Source: JBBKXP01 sp038251315 (lineage in GTDB: Bacteria; Pseudomonadota; Alphaproteobacteria; Rhodobacterales; Rhodobacteraceae). From it: DNA of 64,000 nt. Location: assembly GCA_038251315.1 (NCBI GenBank), contig JBBSBK010000004.1:4477-68476 (forward strand). Reading direction: 5' to 3'. The translations under genes and the position numbers were made by a program. This document shows, piece after piece, positions 26,349-34,565 of the stretch (position 1 is its first letter; each line of letters begins with the position of its first letter). Below the pieces are notes generated by a model, which made no database searches, was not told the origin of the DNA, and saw only the letters and a list, made by a program, of their open reading frames with translations.

Positions 26349-27365
26349 TCAGGACCGGATCAGCGGTGCAACGGAATTCCGCGTGATCAGGGTGACAGGC
26401 AGTATCTCCTCTGACGGAAGATTTGCGGGGTTGGTCCAGTCGGTATCCAGAAGCAGGGCAAGGGCACGCACGCCCAACGCCCGGACCGGCTGGCGCACCG
26501 CTGTCACGGCGGGTGCGAAAAGATGCAGCGGGCCGACATCGTCGAAACCGACAAGCGAAAGATCGTGCGGCACACGCATGCCCACGGCGTTCAGAACTTC
26601 CAGCACGCCGATCGTGATTTCATCGGAGGTTGCGAAAACTGCGGTCGGACGCTGGTCTTCGGCCAGCATGCGTTTTGCCGCCACCCGCCCGAATTCGGCC
26701 AGATACTCGCCCTCATAACGTGCGATCTGAACGTCCTGGCCCCAAACCTCGATCATCGCGCGCCGGAATCCGGCAAACCGGCGCTTGCCGCTGAGCATGG
26801 TGTCGGCTCCGCCGATGAACAGCACCCGGCGATGCCCGGCTTCGGCCAGATGCCGCCCCGCCAGATAGCCGCCCTGATCATTGTCGCAAAACAGCTTGGG
26901 AGCAGACGTTCCCGCCACATCCTCATCCAGAATCAACACCTGACCACTGGCGTTGATGGCGGCGGCAAGGGTTCCGTCATCGGGATGGTTCGTCACGAAG
27001 ATCAGACCGTCAACCTGATTGCGCCGGACCGCTTGCAGATATGAAAGTTCGCGTTCCCGCCGGTTCAGGGTTGCATGCAGGGTCAATCCCAACCCGCGCC
27101 GGTCTGCCTCGGCCTCGACCGCTGCGACGAGGGTCGCAAAGAACGGCGTGGCAATATCGGGAATGACCAGACCGATCGTATCGGACCGCCCCCGACTAAG
27201 CCTGCGCGCATGGGGATTGGGCAGATAATTCAGCGTAAGGATTGCCTGCTCGACCGCCGTGCGCGTCCGCTCTGGCAGATCAAGTGACCCGTTCAGAAAG
27301 CGTGAAACCGTTGTCACGGACACACCGGCCGTTTGCGCCACATCCTTCAGGCTTGCCACTGCCAT
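26349..27365 (-). CDS. LacI family transcriptional regulator
   Basis: 338 aa. The N-terminal LacI helix-turn-helix and hinge are clear (SLKDVAQTAGVSVTTVSRFL at 5-24, then NPHARRLSRGRSDTIGLVIP), followed by a type I periplasmic-binding-like effector domain (DGLIFVTNHPDDGTLAA, VGFDDVGPLHLFAP). It is the first gene of the minus-strand transport/catabolic operon, with its stop 29 bp before the binding-protein start. A perfect palindrome just upstream (27388-27402) is a likely operator, so the protein probably represses its own operon until its inducer appears. Confidence 0.93.
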   Translation of the reverse strand: MAVASLKDVAQTAGVSVTTVSRFLNGSLDLPERTRTAVEQAILTLNYLPNPHARRLSRGRSDTIGLVIPDIATPFFATLVAAVEAEADRRGLGLTLHATLNRRERELSYLQAVRRNQVDGLIFVTNHPDDGTLAAAINASGQVLILDEDVAGTSAPKLFCDNDQGGYLAGRHLAEAGHRRVLFIGGADTMLSGKRRFAGFRRAMIEVWGQDVQIARYEGEYLAEFGRVAAKRMLAEDQRPTAVFATSDEITIGVLEVLNAVGMRVPHDLSLVGFDDVGPLHLFAPAVTAVRQPVRALGVRALALLLDTDWTNPANLPSEEILPVTLITRNSVAPLIRS

Positions 27366-27387
27366 CGGCCAATCCCAACACGTGAAT

Positions 27388-27402
27388 CGGTTTACTAAAC
27401 CG
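27388..27402. promoter_or_regulatory. putative LacI-family operator
   Basis: CGGTTTACTAAACCG is a perfect inverted repeat of two 7-bp arms around a central C, 22 bp upstream of the LacI gene start. Its size, symmetry and place fit a LacI-family autoregulatory operator. Confidence 0.7.
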
Positions 27403-27632
27403 CTTTACAAGATCAGCATATTGGATGTCTGCGAGTCAATGATATTTGAGAGAGTCTGAACAGCAGGGTGCAAAGAGCCCTGTAATATCACCGGACCCAT
27501 CTTCTTTTGCTAATCCGCGCGCCGCACAAGGTGTGGGCAACGACGCAAGGCGACGGGTGATGCGACTGTTGCGTCAAATCGTTTCAACGGGCCAATCGGC
27601 AGCTTTGGGCCTGACCTGGTTTCACAACCAGT

Positions 27633-28679
27633 TCAGCCGCGCTTTCCCCGTGCCTTGGTGATCTTGTTTCCACGGGGCCCGGTCTGAACGGGAGAGTTGG
27701 CCCGGTTTTCCTCAACAAGTTTGCGCCACCGCTCAAGGCGCGCCGGGTCAAGGGTTCCAGCCGCAACCGCCGCCTGAACCGCGCAGCCCGGTTCATGGTC
27801 ATGCGTGCAATCGGCAAAGCGGCAGTCCGGCGCAAGGTCGACAATCTCGGCAAAGAGGACATCCAGCCCCGCCGCCACCTCGCCGACTTGCAATGTGCGC
27901 ATTCCGGGCGTGTCGATCACCCAGCCGCCGCCCTGTATGGCATGCAACGAACGCGACGTGGTGGTGTGGCGCCCCTTGGCGTCGGCCTCGCGGATGCTGC
28001 CGGTTGGTTGCATCTCATCGCCCGTCTTGGCCGAAAGCGTGTTCAGCAGGGTTGATTTCCCGACCCCTGAAGACCCGATAAGGGCAACGGTCTGCCCGGG
28101 ACCGCACCATTGCGCCAAAGGCAGCGCCGCCTCAGGCGCTGTTGCATTCAGCACGACAACATCCAGACCGCGCTGAAGAGCCGCCGCCTGCTGTTGGTAC
28201 GCTGTGCTGTCGGCGGTTTGGTCGGCCTTTGTCAGAACGATCACCGGGTTCGTGCCCGCCTCATTCGCAAGCGCCAGATACCGCTCCAGCCGTGCGGGGT
28301 TGAAGTCGTTGTTGCAGGACGTGACGATGAAAAGCGTATCCACATTCGCTGCGATCAGTTGCAGTGCGCGGCCGCCTTCGGTGTGGCGCTGCAAAAGGGT
28401 CTTTCGATCCAGCCGCCGCACAAGCATGTTCGTCTCAAGCTCCATAAGAGCCCAATCCCCAACCGCAAAATCCGTGGTGTTGAAAGATGCCGGAAGGTTC
28501 AGCCGCACTTGGCCGAATTCGGTTTCGCCCGTCAGTCTTGACCGATGGACGGTCGCTATGCGCGTCGGGGAAAGATGCGTCTCGTCAGGCCCGATCTGAT
28601 CACCAAAATACGCCGACCAGCCAAGGGCGTCCAGGGAGAGCGGTGTCTGTTCGGATGAAGGGATCACGACACCTTGCAT
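27633..28679 (-). CDS. rsgA: ribosome small subunit-dependent GTPase A
   Basis: 348 aa from ATG 28679; the frame stays open far upstream but the family begins near here. An OB-fold N-terminus is followed by a circularly permuted GTPase: G4 VIVLTKADQT, then G1 ALIGSSGVGKSTLLNTLSAK and G3 VIDTPGMRTLQ. A zinc-binding C-terminus (CRFADCTHDHEPGCAV) comes last. RsgA acts late in 30S subunit maturation, releasing RbfA. It is a housekeeping gene between two sugar transport operons; a 10-bp palindrome lies 13 bp upstream of its start. Confidence 0.95.
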   Translation of the reverse strand: MQGVVIPSSEQTPLSLDALGWSAYFGDQIGPDETHLSPTRIATVHRSRLTGETEFGQVRLNLPASFNTTDFAVGDWALMELETNMLVRRLDRKTLLQRHTEGGRALQLIAANVDTLFIVTSCNNDFNPARLERYLALANEAGTNPVIVLTKADQTADSTAYQQQAAALQRGLDVVVLNATAPEAALPLAQWCGPGQTVALIGSSGVGKSTLLNTLSAKTGDEMQPTGSIREADAKGRHTTTSRSLHAIQGGGWVIDTPGMRTLQVGEVAAGLDVLFAEIVDLAPDCRFADCTHDHEPGCAVQAAVAAGTLDPARLERWRKLVEENRANSPVQTGPRGNKITKARGKRG

Positions 28680-28691
28680 GGCCGCAGCATC

Positions 28692-28701
28692 GAAACGTTT
28701 C
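28692..28701. promoter_or_regulatory. GAAACGTTTC palindrome upstream of rsgA
   Basis: A perfect 10-bp palindrome 13 bp before the rsgA start codon. Its core resembles operators of LacI-family proteins such as the E. coli Cra site at fruB. It may be a site for a regulator of the sugar operon ending just upstream, or chance. Confidence 0.3.
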
Positions 28702-28921
28702 AACCCTTTTCGTACAGGACGCCGTCTTTGGTGATCACCGGATCGGTCGCGACTACCATTTCCGTCCCGAATGGCCGGATCTTTGTCCGCTTCCAGGTTT
28801 GTCTGGAAGACGCATGTCAACACCCCCTTCACAGCGTCGAACGGCTGCAAGGGCCGAAAGCGACCGAACACGCCGGGCCGGGTTGCGCGACCAGAGGTGC
28901 ATTGACCGATGGTGGCGCAGG

Positions 28922-29872
28922 TTACAGGCGTCTTTTTCGGTATTTGCTGTATTGTGTGTCGGCCAGCACGCCAATCAGAATGACCGAGCCAGTGACTGCA
29001 AAGTTCAGCGACGACGGGATGCCGAGCAGGTTCACCAGATTTTGCAGCACTTGCAACAGCACGGCACCCAGTACGACGCCGACAATCGACCCCTCGCCAC
29101 CCCGCAGAGAAAATCCACCCAAGACGGCGGCGGCAATCGCGTAGAGTTCGTAAAAGTTGCCGTGCGACGACGGCGAGATGGATTTGGTGTACATCGCAAA
29201 ATAGACTGCAGACAGCGAGGTCAGCAGACCGCAAATCACGTAGGCCATGACAATCACGCGCTGAGTGGGGATGCCGGAATAGCGCGCCGCCTCCTCATTC
29301 TTACCCACCGCTTGCAGATAACGGCCAAAGACCGACCGGTGCAGCACGACCCACATCACCGCGCCGATCACCAGCATGGCCATGAACGACACCGGCACCC
29401 CCGCGATGCGGCCGATGGTCATCTGTTCCAAGGTGGGAAAGGTCTGGCCAAACTTGAACCCTGCTGTGGCGTCAGCGGTGTAAAACCGCGCGGCACCACG
29501 GTAGATCAACAGGCCACACAGCGTGACGATAAAGGGTTGCAGGTCCAGCCGGGTGATCATCAATCCGTGCAACAGCCCGATCAGTGCGCCCAAGCACATG
29601 ATCAGGATCAGAACCACCGGCCAGGGCAAGCCAAAGTTCACCAGCAGATCGACGAACAGCACCCCCAGCAGGCAGATGATCGAGCCGACCGACAACTCGA
29701 TGCCACCGGTCATGATGACCACGGCCTGTCCTATGGCGACAATGCCGAACAGGCCAATCAGGTTAGCCGTGTTGGCAAGGTTGATCGGTGACAGGAACAG
29801 CGGGTTTTTGATGGCCACCGCAGCACTGACGATCAGGATCAACAGCAGCAGTCCGATATCCTTTTTGGTCAT
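28922..29872 (-). CDS. ribose-type ABC transporter permease
   Basis: 316 aa, about 9-10 membrane helices, BPD_transp_2 family (AVVIMTGGIELSVGSIICLL, LQPFIVTLCGLLIYRGAARF, AVLGGFSLRGGEGSIVGVVL). It overlaps the upstream ATPase stop by 4 bp and is the last gene of a binding protein-ATPase-permease operon. It should form the homodimeric channel for a sugar-type substrate. The 242-bp gap downstream to rsgA contains no recognisable gene. Confidence 0.93.
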   Translation of the reverse strand: MTKKDIGLLLLILIVSAAVAIKNPLFLSPINLANTANLIGLFGIVAIGQAVVIMTGGIELSVGSIICLLGVLFVDLLVNFGLPWPVVLILIMCLGALIGLLHGLMITRLDLQPFIVTLCGLLIYRGAARFYTADATAGFKFGQTFPTLEQMTIGRIAGVPVSFMAMLVIGAVMWVVLHRSVFGRYLQAVGKNEEAARYSGIPTQRVIVMAYVICGLLTSLSAVYFAMYTKSISPSSHGNFYELYAIAAAVLGGFSLRGGEGSIVGVVLGAVLLQVLQNLVNLLGIPSSLNFAVTGSVILIGVLADTQYSKYRKRRL

Positions 29873-31389
29873 GTCGCCCCGTCCTCTGTTTCGCGCGAGA
29901 CGGCCAGTTGCATGACCGCGTGTTCGCTGAGTTCTGTTCGTTGCAAGATGCCATTGATGCGGCCTTCGTGCATGACCGCCACCCGGTCTGATACGCCGAT
30001 GACTTCCTCCATGTCGGACGAGATCATCAGGACTGCGATGCCGCTGTCAGCCAGGCGGCGCAGCATCAGGTAGATTTCCTGTTTTGCGCCCACGTCGATG
30101 CCCCGCGTCGGCTCGTCGCAGATCAGGACGCGCGGCGACAGCGACAGCCATTTGGCCAGCACGACCTTTTGCTGGTTGCCGCCGGACAAGGTGCCCGCCC
30201 GCACGGCGACATCGGCGGCGCGGATGTCGAGTTCGCCCTTCATCCGCTGACCGGTCGACTGGATGCGTCCGGCCTGCACCATCCCCGCCCGCGCATGGGC
30301 GGGAAGGCTGGCCAGAACGACATTTTCAGCAATCGGCAGATCGAGCAACAGACCGGTTTGTTTGCGATCCTCGGGCACCAGAAAGATGCCTGCGGCAATC
30401 GCCTTGGCCGGGTCTCCCGGCGGCACGGGTTGACCGTTGACCCGGACCTGACCCTGCAATGGGCGGTCAATGCCAAACAGTGCGCGGGCCAGTTCCGTTC
30501 GGCCAGAGCCGATCAGGCCGGCCAGACCCAGAATCTCGCCTTGGCGCAGGGTCAGATTGACCTGTTCTACGGGCCATGCGGCGGTGGTCAGAGCCATCGT
30601 CTCAAGCACCGGAAGGGCGCTGGCTGCGGCTCTGGGTGGAGTGTACAGCGATTTCAGGTCGCGCCCGATCATCAACTGGATCATCGCTGCCGGGCTGATG
30701 TCGGCCTTGGCCAGATGACCCGCCAGCCGACCGTCGCGCAGAGCCACGATGCGGTCGGCGCAGGCGGTCAGTTCGTTCAGGCGGTGGGTAACAAAGATCA
30801 CGCAGACGCCCCGGGCCTTTAAAGTGCCGATCACCTCCAGCAAACGCTGCGTTTCGGACATGGTCAGGCTGGAGGTCGGTTCGTCCAATATCAGCAGGCG
30901 GGCGTTTTGCGACAGGGCCTTGGCGATTTCCAATATTTGCCGCGCTGCGATGGACAGCGCCGAGACTGGCGTGGTGGGGGTGAATTCTGCTCCCAGCATA
31001 TCCAGAAAGGGCTGGACCATGGCAGCCATCTTTTTGCGATCCACCAACCGCAAGGGGCCACCCATCAGCGGTTCGCGACCGATAAAGACGTTGGCGGCCA
31101 CATCAAGATTGTCGAACAGGTTCAGTTCCTGATGAACAAAGGCAATACCCGCCGCCATCGACTGGCCCACGTTCAAGGCGTCATGGCTTTGCCCGTCTAT
31201 GGTGATGCGGCCGGAACTGGGTCGGATGACGCCGCCCAAAATCTTCATCAGCGTACTTTTGCCAGCGCCGTTTTCTCCGACCAGGCCAATGATTTCAGCG
31301 GGGGCGGCTTGCAGGGCCACGTGGTCCAGCGCTTGCACGCCGGGATAGGCTTTGCAGATGTCGGACAAGATCAGAAAGGGTTCGGCCAT
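29869..31389 (-). CDS. ribose-type ABC transporter ATPase (duplicated domains)
   Basis: 506 aa, RbsA/MglA-type with two nucleotide-binding domains. Domain 1 has Walker A GLVGENGAGKSTLMKIL (about 35-51), signature ALSIAARQILEIAKAL and Walker B LLILDEPTSSL. Domain 2 lacks a good Walker A (GLIGSGRTELARALFG), as is usual for this family, but has the signature LSGGNQQKVVLAKWL and Walker B VLICDEPTRGID. It energises the permease encoded next to it. The start lies 60 bp past the binding-protein stop, across a strong hairpin. Confidence 0.95.
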   Translation of the reverse strand: MAEPFLILSDICKAYPGVQALDHVALQAAPAEIIGLVGENGAGKSTLMKILGGVIRPSSGRITIDGQSHDALNVGQSMAAGIAFVHQELNLFDNLDVAANVFIGREPLMGGPLRLVDRKKMAAMVQPFLDMLGAEFTPTTPVSALSIAARQILEIAKALSQNARLLILDEPTSSLTMSETQRLLEVIGTLKARGVCVIFVTHRLNELTACADRIVALRDGRLAGHLAKADISPAAMIQLMIGRDLKSLYTPPRAAASALPVLETMALTTAAWPVEQVNLTLRQGEILGLAGLIGSGRTELARALFGIDRPLQGQVRVNGQPVPPGDPAKAIAAGIFLVPEDRKQTGLLLDLPIAENVVLASLPAHARAGMVQAGRIQSTGQRMKGELDIRAADVAVRAGTLSGGNQQKVVLAKWLSLSPRVLICDEPTRGIDVGAKQEIYLMLRRLADSGIAVLMISSDMEEVIGVSDRVAVMHEGRINGILQRTELSEHAVMQLAVSRETEDGAT

Positions 31390-31407
31390 TGATCACCAAT
31401 AAAATGA

Positions 31408-31438
31408 GGCCGATGCGGGAGAGCATCCCGCATCGGCC
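31408..31438 (-). terminator. 13-bp perfect hairpin between binding-protein and ATPase genes
   Basis: GGCCGATGCGGGA and its exact complement TCCCGCATCGGCC are separated by a 5-nt loop. On the minus strand the stem is followed by a T-rich stretch CATTTTATT. It lies 11 bp past the binding-protein stop. This fits an attenuator or mRNA-stabilising structure that makes binding protein outnumber the membrane parts. Confidence 0.75.
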
Positions 31439-31448
31439 CAAGCCGCGA

Positions 31449-32399
31449 TCAACCGCCGATCATGGCTTTCAGATCAGCCGAGAACTGGTCAACGTTGGAT
31501 TTGTCGATCACCTTGGTCGGGATGATGATCAGGCCATCCGCCGGGACGCCCGATTTGTCGCCATTCAGATAGGCCGCCATCAACTTCATGCCCTGATAGC
31601 CCCATTCAAACGGCTGCTGCACGATAGTCGAGGAAAACGAACCTTCCTTGACGGCACCCAGGGTCACCGGATCTTCGTCAAAGGCGACGACGGTGATCTG
31701 GCTCAGTTTGCCTGCCGCTTGCAACGCTTCGTAGATCTTGGGTGGGTTGTAGCTGTAGAAACCCACCATGCAGGTGATCTCGGGGTTGGCGGCTAGAACG
31801 TCATCGACGTTGGACCGGGCACGCGCGAAATCGACATCATCGCCGCGCACGTCGACCAATTCGATGTTGTGCCCTTCGATAGCGGTTTTAAAGCCGGCGA
31901 TCCGCTCTTTGGCGTTGTCGGCATCAAGAAAGCCGACAAAGCCCATGCATTTGCCGCCTGAAGGAAGTGCCTTGACCATCTCGGCCCCGGCTTGCTCACC
32001 GGCGAGGGTATTGGACGACCCCAGATAGGCCACGCGGTTGGATTGCGGCGCATCCGAATCGGTGGTGAACAGCGGGATCTGGGCCGCAATTCTGTTGAAC
32101 GCGTCGATCGAGTTCTTGGGGTCGGCGGACGAGATCATGATGGCATCGGTGCCAGCGGCGGCAAGATCATCCATCAGGGCGTTCTGCAGTGCGGCTGTGC
32201 CTTGGGCCGGATAGCGGAACTGCAACTCGTAGCCATCGCCAAGTTCCGCCTGCGCCTTGGCGACGCCAGCTTCAGACAATTTCCAGAAGTCTGATGCCGC
32301 GTTGACGATAAAGGCGAGTTGCTTCTTTTCCTGCGCCAAGGCCTGCGTCGCCCCAAGCGCAAGCATCGCCGTAATGGCGAGACCAGCGGTCTTGTTCAT
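31449..32399 (-). CDS. ribose-type periplasmic sugar-binding protein
   Basis: 316 aa from ATG 32399, supported by the GGGAGGAC ribosome-binding site; a start at 32417 lacks one. A signal peptide (about 1-23, LAITAMLALGATQALAQ) leads into a type I binding fold: LAFIVNAASDFWKLSEAGVA, TDAIMISSADPKNSIDAFNR, VAYLGSSNTLAGEQAGAEMV, CMVGFYSYNPPKIYEALQAA. It heads the operon and is divergent from the LacI gene at 32532. The ligand is unknown; the neighbouring uronate/aldonate enzymes suggest an acid sugar or its parent sugar. Confidence 0.93.
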   Translation of the reverse strand: MNKTAGLAITAMLALGATQALAQEKKQLAFIVNAASDFWKLSEAGVAKAQAELGDGYELQFRYPAQGTAALQNALMDDLAAAGTDAIMISSADPKNSIDAFNRIAAQIPLFTTDSDAPQSNRVAYLGSSNTLAGEQAGAEMVKALPSGGKCMGFVGFLDADNAKERIAGFKTAIEGHNIELVDVRGDDVDFARARSNVDDVLAANPEITCMVGFYSYNPPKIYEALQAAGKLSQITVVAFDEDPVTLGAVKEGSFSSTIVQQPFEWGYQGMKLMAAYLNGDKSGVPADGLIIIPTKVIDKSNVDQFSADLKAMIGG

Positions 32400-32474
32400 T
32401 TCTGTCCTCCCAGACATATGTAGCGCGAGCTTAATTGGTCCTGGCCCTTATGCCCGCTGATAAAAGTTCACATA

Positions 32475-32493
32475 GTTGCTAATATTAGTCAAC
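32475..32493. promoter_or_regulatory. putative operator in divergent LacI/transport promoter
   Basis: GTTGCTAATATTAGTCAAC contains the perfect 10-bp palindrome CTAATATTAG flanked by GTTG and CAAC arms, offset by one base. It lies midway between the binding-protein start (32399) and the LacI start (32532), where one site could control both directions. Confidence 0.55.
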
Positions 32494-32531
32494 TCATTAT
32501 CATGGGTCGCGACTTCAGGGAGCATGGACAA

Positions 32532-33560
32532 GTGACGACAGGACCAAAGGCGACGATGATGGATGTGGCCGCCAAGGCTGGTGTGTCGCAGGCCACGGTG
32601 TCGTTGGTGATGAACGACAGTCAGGGCGTGCGGCTATCGGACGCGACGCGCAAGCGGGTGCTCGCGGCTGCCCGGGAGCTTGGCTATGAACTGATCAGGC
32701 GCGTGCCACGGCAGGCCACAACCGACAAGACGGCCATTGGCCTAGTGGTGGACGAGTTGTCGACAGACCCGTGGATGGCGCTGGCCTTTGACGGGGTGCG
32801 CGAAAAAGCGTGGGAATTTGGGCTGACGGTTCATCTGGGAGTGACGCGGGGCGACCGAGGGATGGAAGACCATGTGCTGGGCATGATGCGCCAGCAACCC
32901 TTGCTGGGGTTGATCTATGGCACGGTTCTGACGCGGCGCGTCACCCCGGCGCAAACCCTGTTCGATCACCCGTCGGTGTTGTTGAATTGCTATGACGAAG
33001 AACGGCGTCTGCCCTCGGTTCTGCCAGCCGATCTGCTGGGCGGGCGCACCGCGACCGAACGGTTGCTGCGGGCGGGGCATCGACGCATCGGGTTGATCAC
33101 CGGGCAGACCGGGGTTGAGGGGGCGAGCGAGCGTTTGCGTGGATATCGGCAGGCGCTGGCCAGCAGGGACATCGGCTTTGACCCCAAGCTGGTTTACCCA
33201 GGCAACTGGCAACCCGATTCGGGATTTTCCGGGACCAAGGTTTTGATGGCGCAGGCAGCACCACCTACGGCGATTTTTTGCGCCAATGACCTGATGGCGG
33301 TTGGCTGTCTGGAGGCGCTTCGCGAACTGGGCCTGTCGATCCCGGGGGACGTGGCGGTGATCGGTTTTGATGACCGCGAGATCGCGCAATACACCAGACC
33401 GCCGCTGACCACGATGATCCTGCCGCATTATGACATGGGCGCCACTGCGACCGAAATCCTGATCGACCGGGCCAACCGCATGTCGGCGAGGCCCGAGCAG
33501 TTGAAGGTCGAATGTCCTGTGGTAGAGCGGCAATCTGTTGGGCCGGAATTGGTGGATTAG
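32532..33560 (+). CDS. LacI family transcriptional regulator
   Basis: 342 aa from GTG 32532, which has a GGGAG ribosome-binding site 9 bases upstream and leaves the usual short leader before the helix-turn-helix; ATG 32502 is the longer alternative. The DNA-binding domain reads TMMDVAAKAGVSQATVSLVM, followed by a type I periplasmic-binding-like sensor (LGGRTATERLLRAGHRRIGL, AIFCANDLMAVGCLEAL, VAVIGFDDREIAQYTRPPLT). It is divergent from the ABC operon and probably represses both it and the epimerase gene 23 bp downstream. Confidence 0.93.
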   Translation: MTTGPKATMMDVAAKAGVSQATVSLVMNDSQGVRLSDATRKRVLAAARELGYELIRRVPRQATTDKTAIGLVVDELSTDPWMALAFDGVREKAWEFGLTVHLGVTRGDRGMEDHVLGMMRQQPLLGLIYGTVLTRRVTPAQTLFDHPSVLLNCYDEERRLPSVLPADLLGGRTATERLLRAGHRRIGLITGQTGVEGASERLRGYRQALASRDIGFDPKLVYPGNWQPDSGFSGTKVLMAQAAPPTAIFCANDLMAVGCLEALRELGLSIPGDVAVIGFDDREIAQYTRPPLTTMILPHYDMGATATEILIDRANRMSARPEQLKVECPVVERQSVGPELVD

Positions 33561-33583
33561 GGGCGGTTTGCAAAGGGGAAACG

Positions 33584-34558
33584 ATGCAGATTCTGGTAAC
33601 GGGTGCGACGGGCAAGGTGGGCCGGGTCCTGATTGACGCTTTGGCACGGTTAATGCCAGAGGCGGGGATCACGGCGCTGTGCCACAACCGCATGTTGCCC
33701 GAGACAGCCAGTTTGCGGGTCTTGCGCGGATCGCTGTCTGACCGCGCGGTGTGTCGGGCTGCTGTGGAGGGGGCGACGCATGTCGTTCATCTGGCCACAG
33801 TCAAGGAAACCCTGGATGACGCGATGGATGTGGCGGTCAAGGGACTGTTCTGGCTGTTGGAAGAGTTCCGGCAAAGCCCGGATGCCCAGCGGTTCATCCT
33901 GATCGGCGGCGACGCCGGGATTGGCCATTTTGTGCATCAGCACACAGCCCCCATCACCGAAGCCGCGCCGCATATGGCCTATCCGGGCTGCTATGCGCTG
34001 TCCAAGGTGCTGGAAGAGGTGATGGTGCAGCAATTCGGGGTGCAATACGGGCTGGACTGGTGCTGTCTGCGTGCGCCCTGGATCATGGAGAAGGACGATT
34101 TCCGTCACACACTGTCATTCGGCGATGACCTTTTCGGGGGGCCGGACTGGAAAACCATGGTCCCCCCCGAGGTGGCAGCGCAGGCGCTGCGACAGGGGGC
34201 AGTACCGCTGTTGACCGATGCCGAGGGCAGACCGATCAAGCGCAATTTTGTCCATGTCGATGATCTGGTATCGGCCATCCTTCTGGCCCTGACCGCCGCA
34301 AACGCACGGCAAAAGCTGTACAACATCAGCATGGATGAGCCTGTGGATTATGGTGAACTGGCCGCCTTGCTGCTGCGGACCCGCAGCTTGCCCTCGGTCC
34401 GCATCCGCAGCGAATTTGTCAGCAACTGGCTAAGCAACGCCCGTGCCAAGTTCGACCTTGGCTGGCGGCCCACCTATGATCTGGCCAGGTTGGTCGAGGC
34501 CGCATGGACCTACCAGCGCAGCGCCGACGACCCGCGCAAGGTATGGTATGAGGGGTGA
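33584..34558 (+). CDS. NAD-dependent epimerase/dehydratase (extended SDR)
   Basis: 324 aa from ATG 33584, which follows an AAGGGGAAA ribosome-binding site. The N-terminal nucleotide loop is ILVTGATGKVGRVLIDAL; the catalytic YxxxK appears in GCYALSKVLEEVM (about 150). A late RNFVHVDDLVSAILLAL is typical of sugar epimerases and of uronate dehydrogenases. It should oxidise or epimerise a sugar or sugar nucleotide; beside a sugar ABC transporter, a free-sugar dehydrogenase is more likely. It is co-transcribed with the LacI gene and convergent with the tagaturonate reductase gene. Confidence 0.85.
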   Translation: MQILVTGATGKVGRVLIDALARLMPEAGITALCHNRMLPETASLRVLRGSLSDRAVCRAAVEGATHVVHLATVKETLDDAMDVAVKGLFWLLEEFRQSPDAQRFILIGGDAGIGHFVHQHTAPITEAAPHMAYPGCYALSKVLEEVMVQQFGVQYGLDWCCLRAPWIMEKDDFRHTLSFGDDLFGGPDWKTMVPPEVAAQALRQGAVPLLTDAEGRPIKRNFVHVDDLVSAILLALTAANARQKLYNISMDEPVDYGELAALLLRTRSLPSVRIRSEFVSNWLSNARAKFDLGWRPTYDLARLVEAAWTYQRSADDPRKVWYEG

Positions 34559-34565
34559 ACCCTCG

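Noticed and set aside
28680..29234. 185-codon N-terminal extension of RsgA
   Set aside because: It overlaps the permease gene out of frame and has no similarity to the GTPase. ATG 28679 gives the normal family length.
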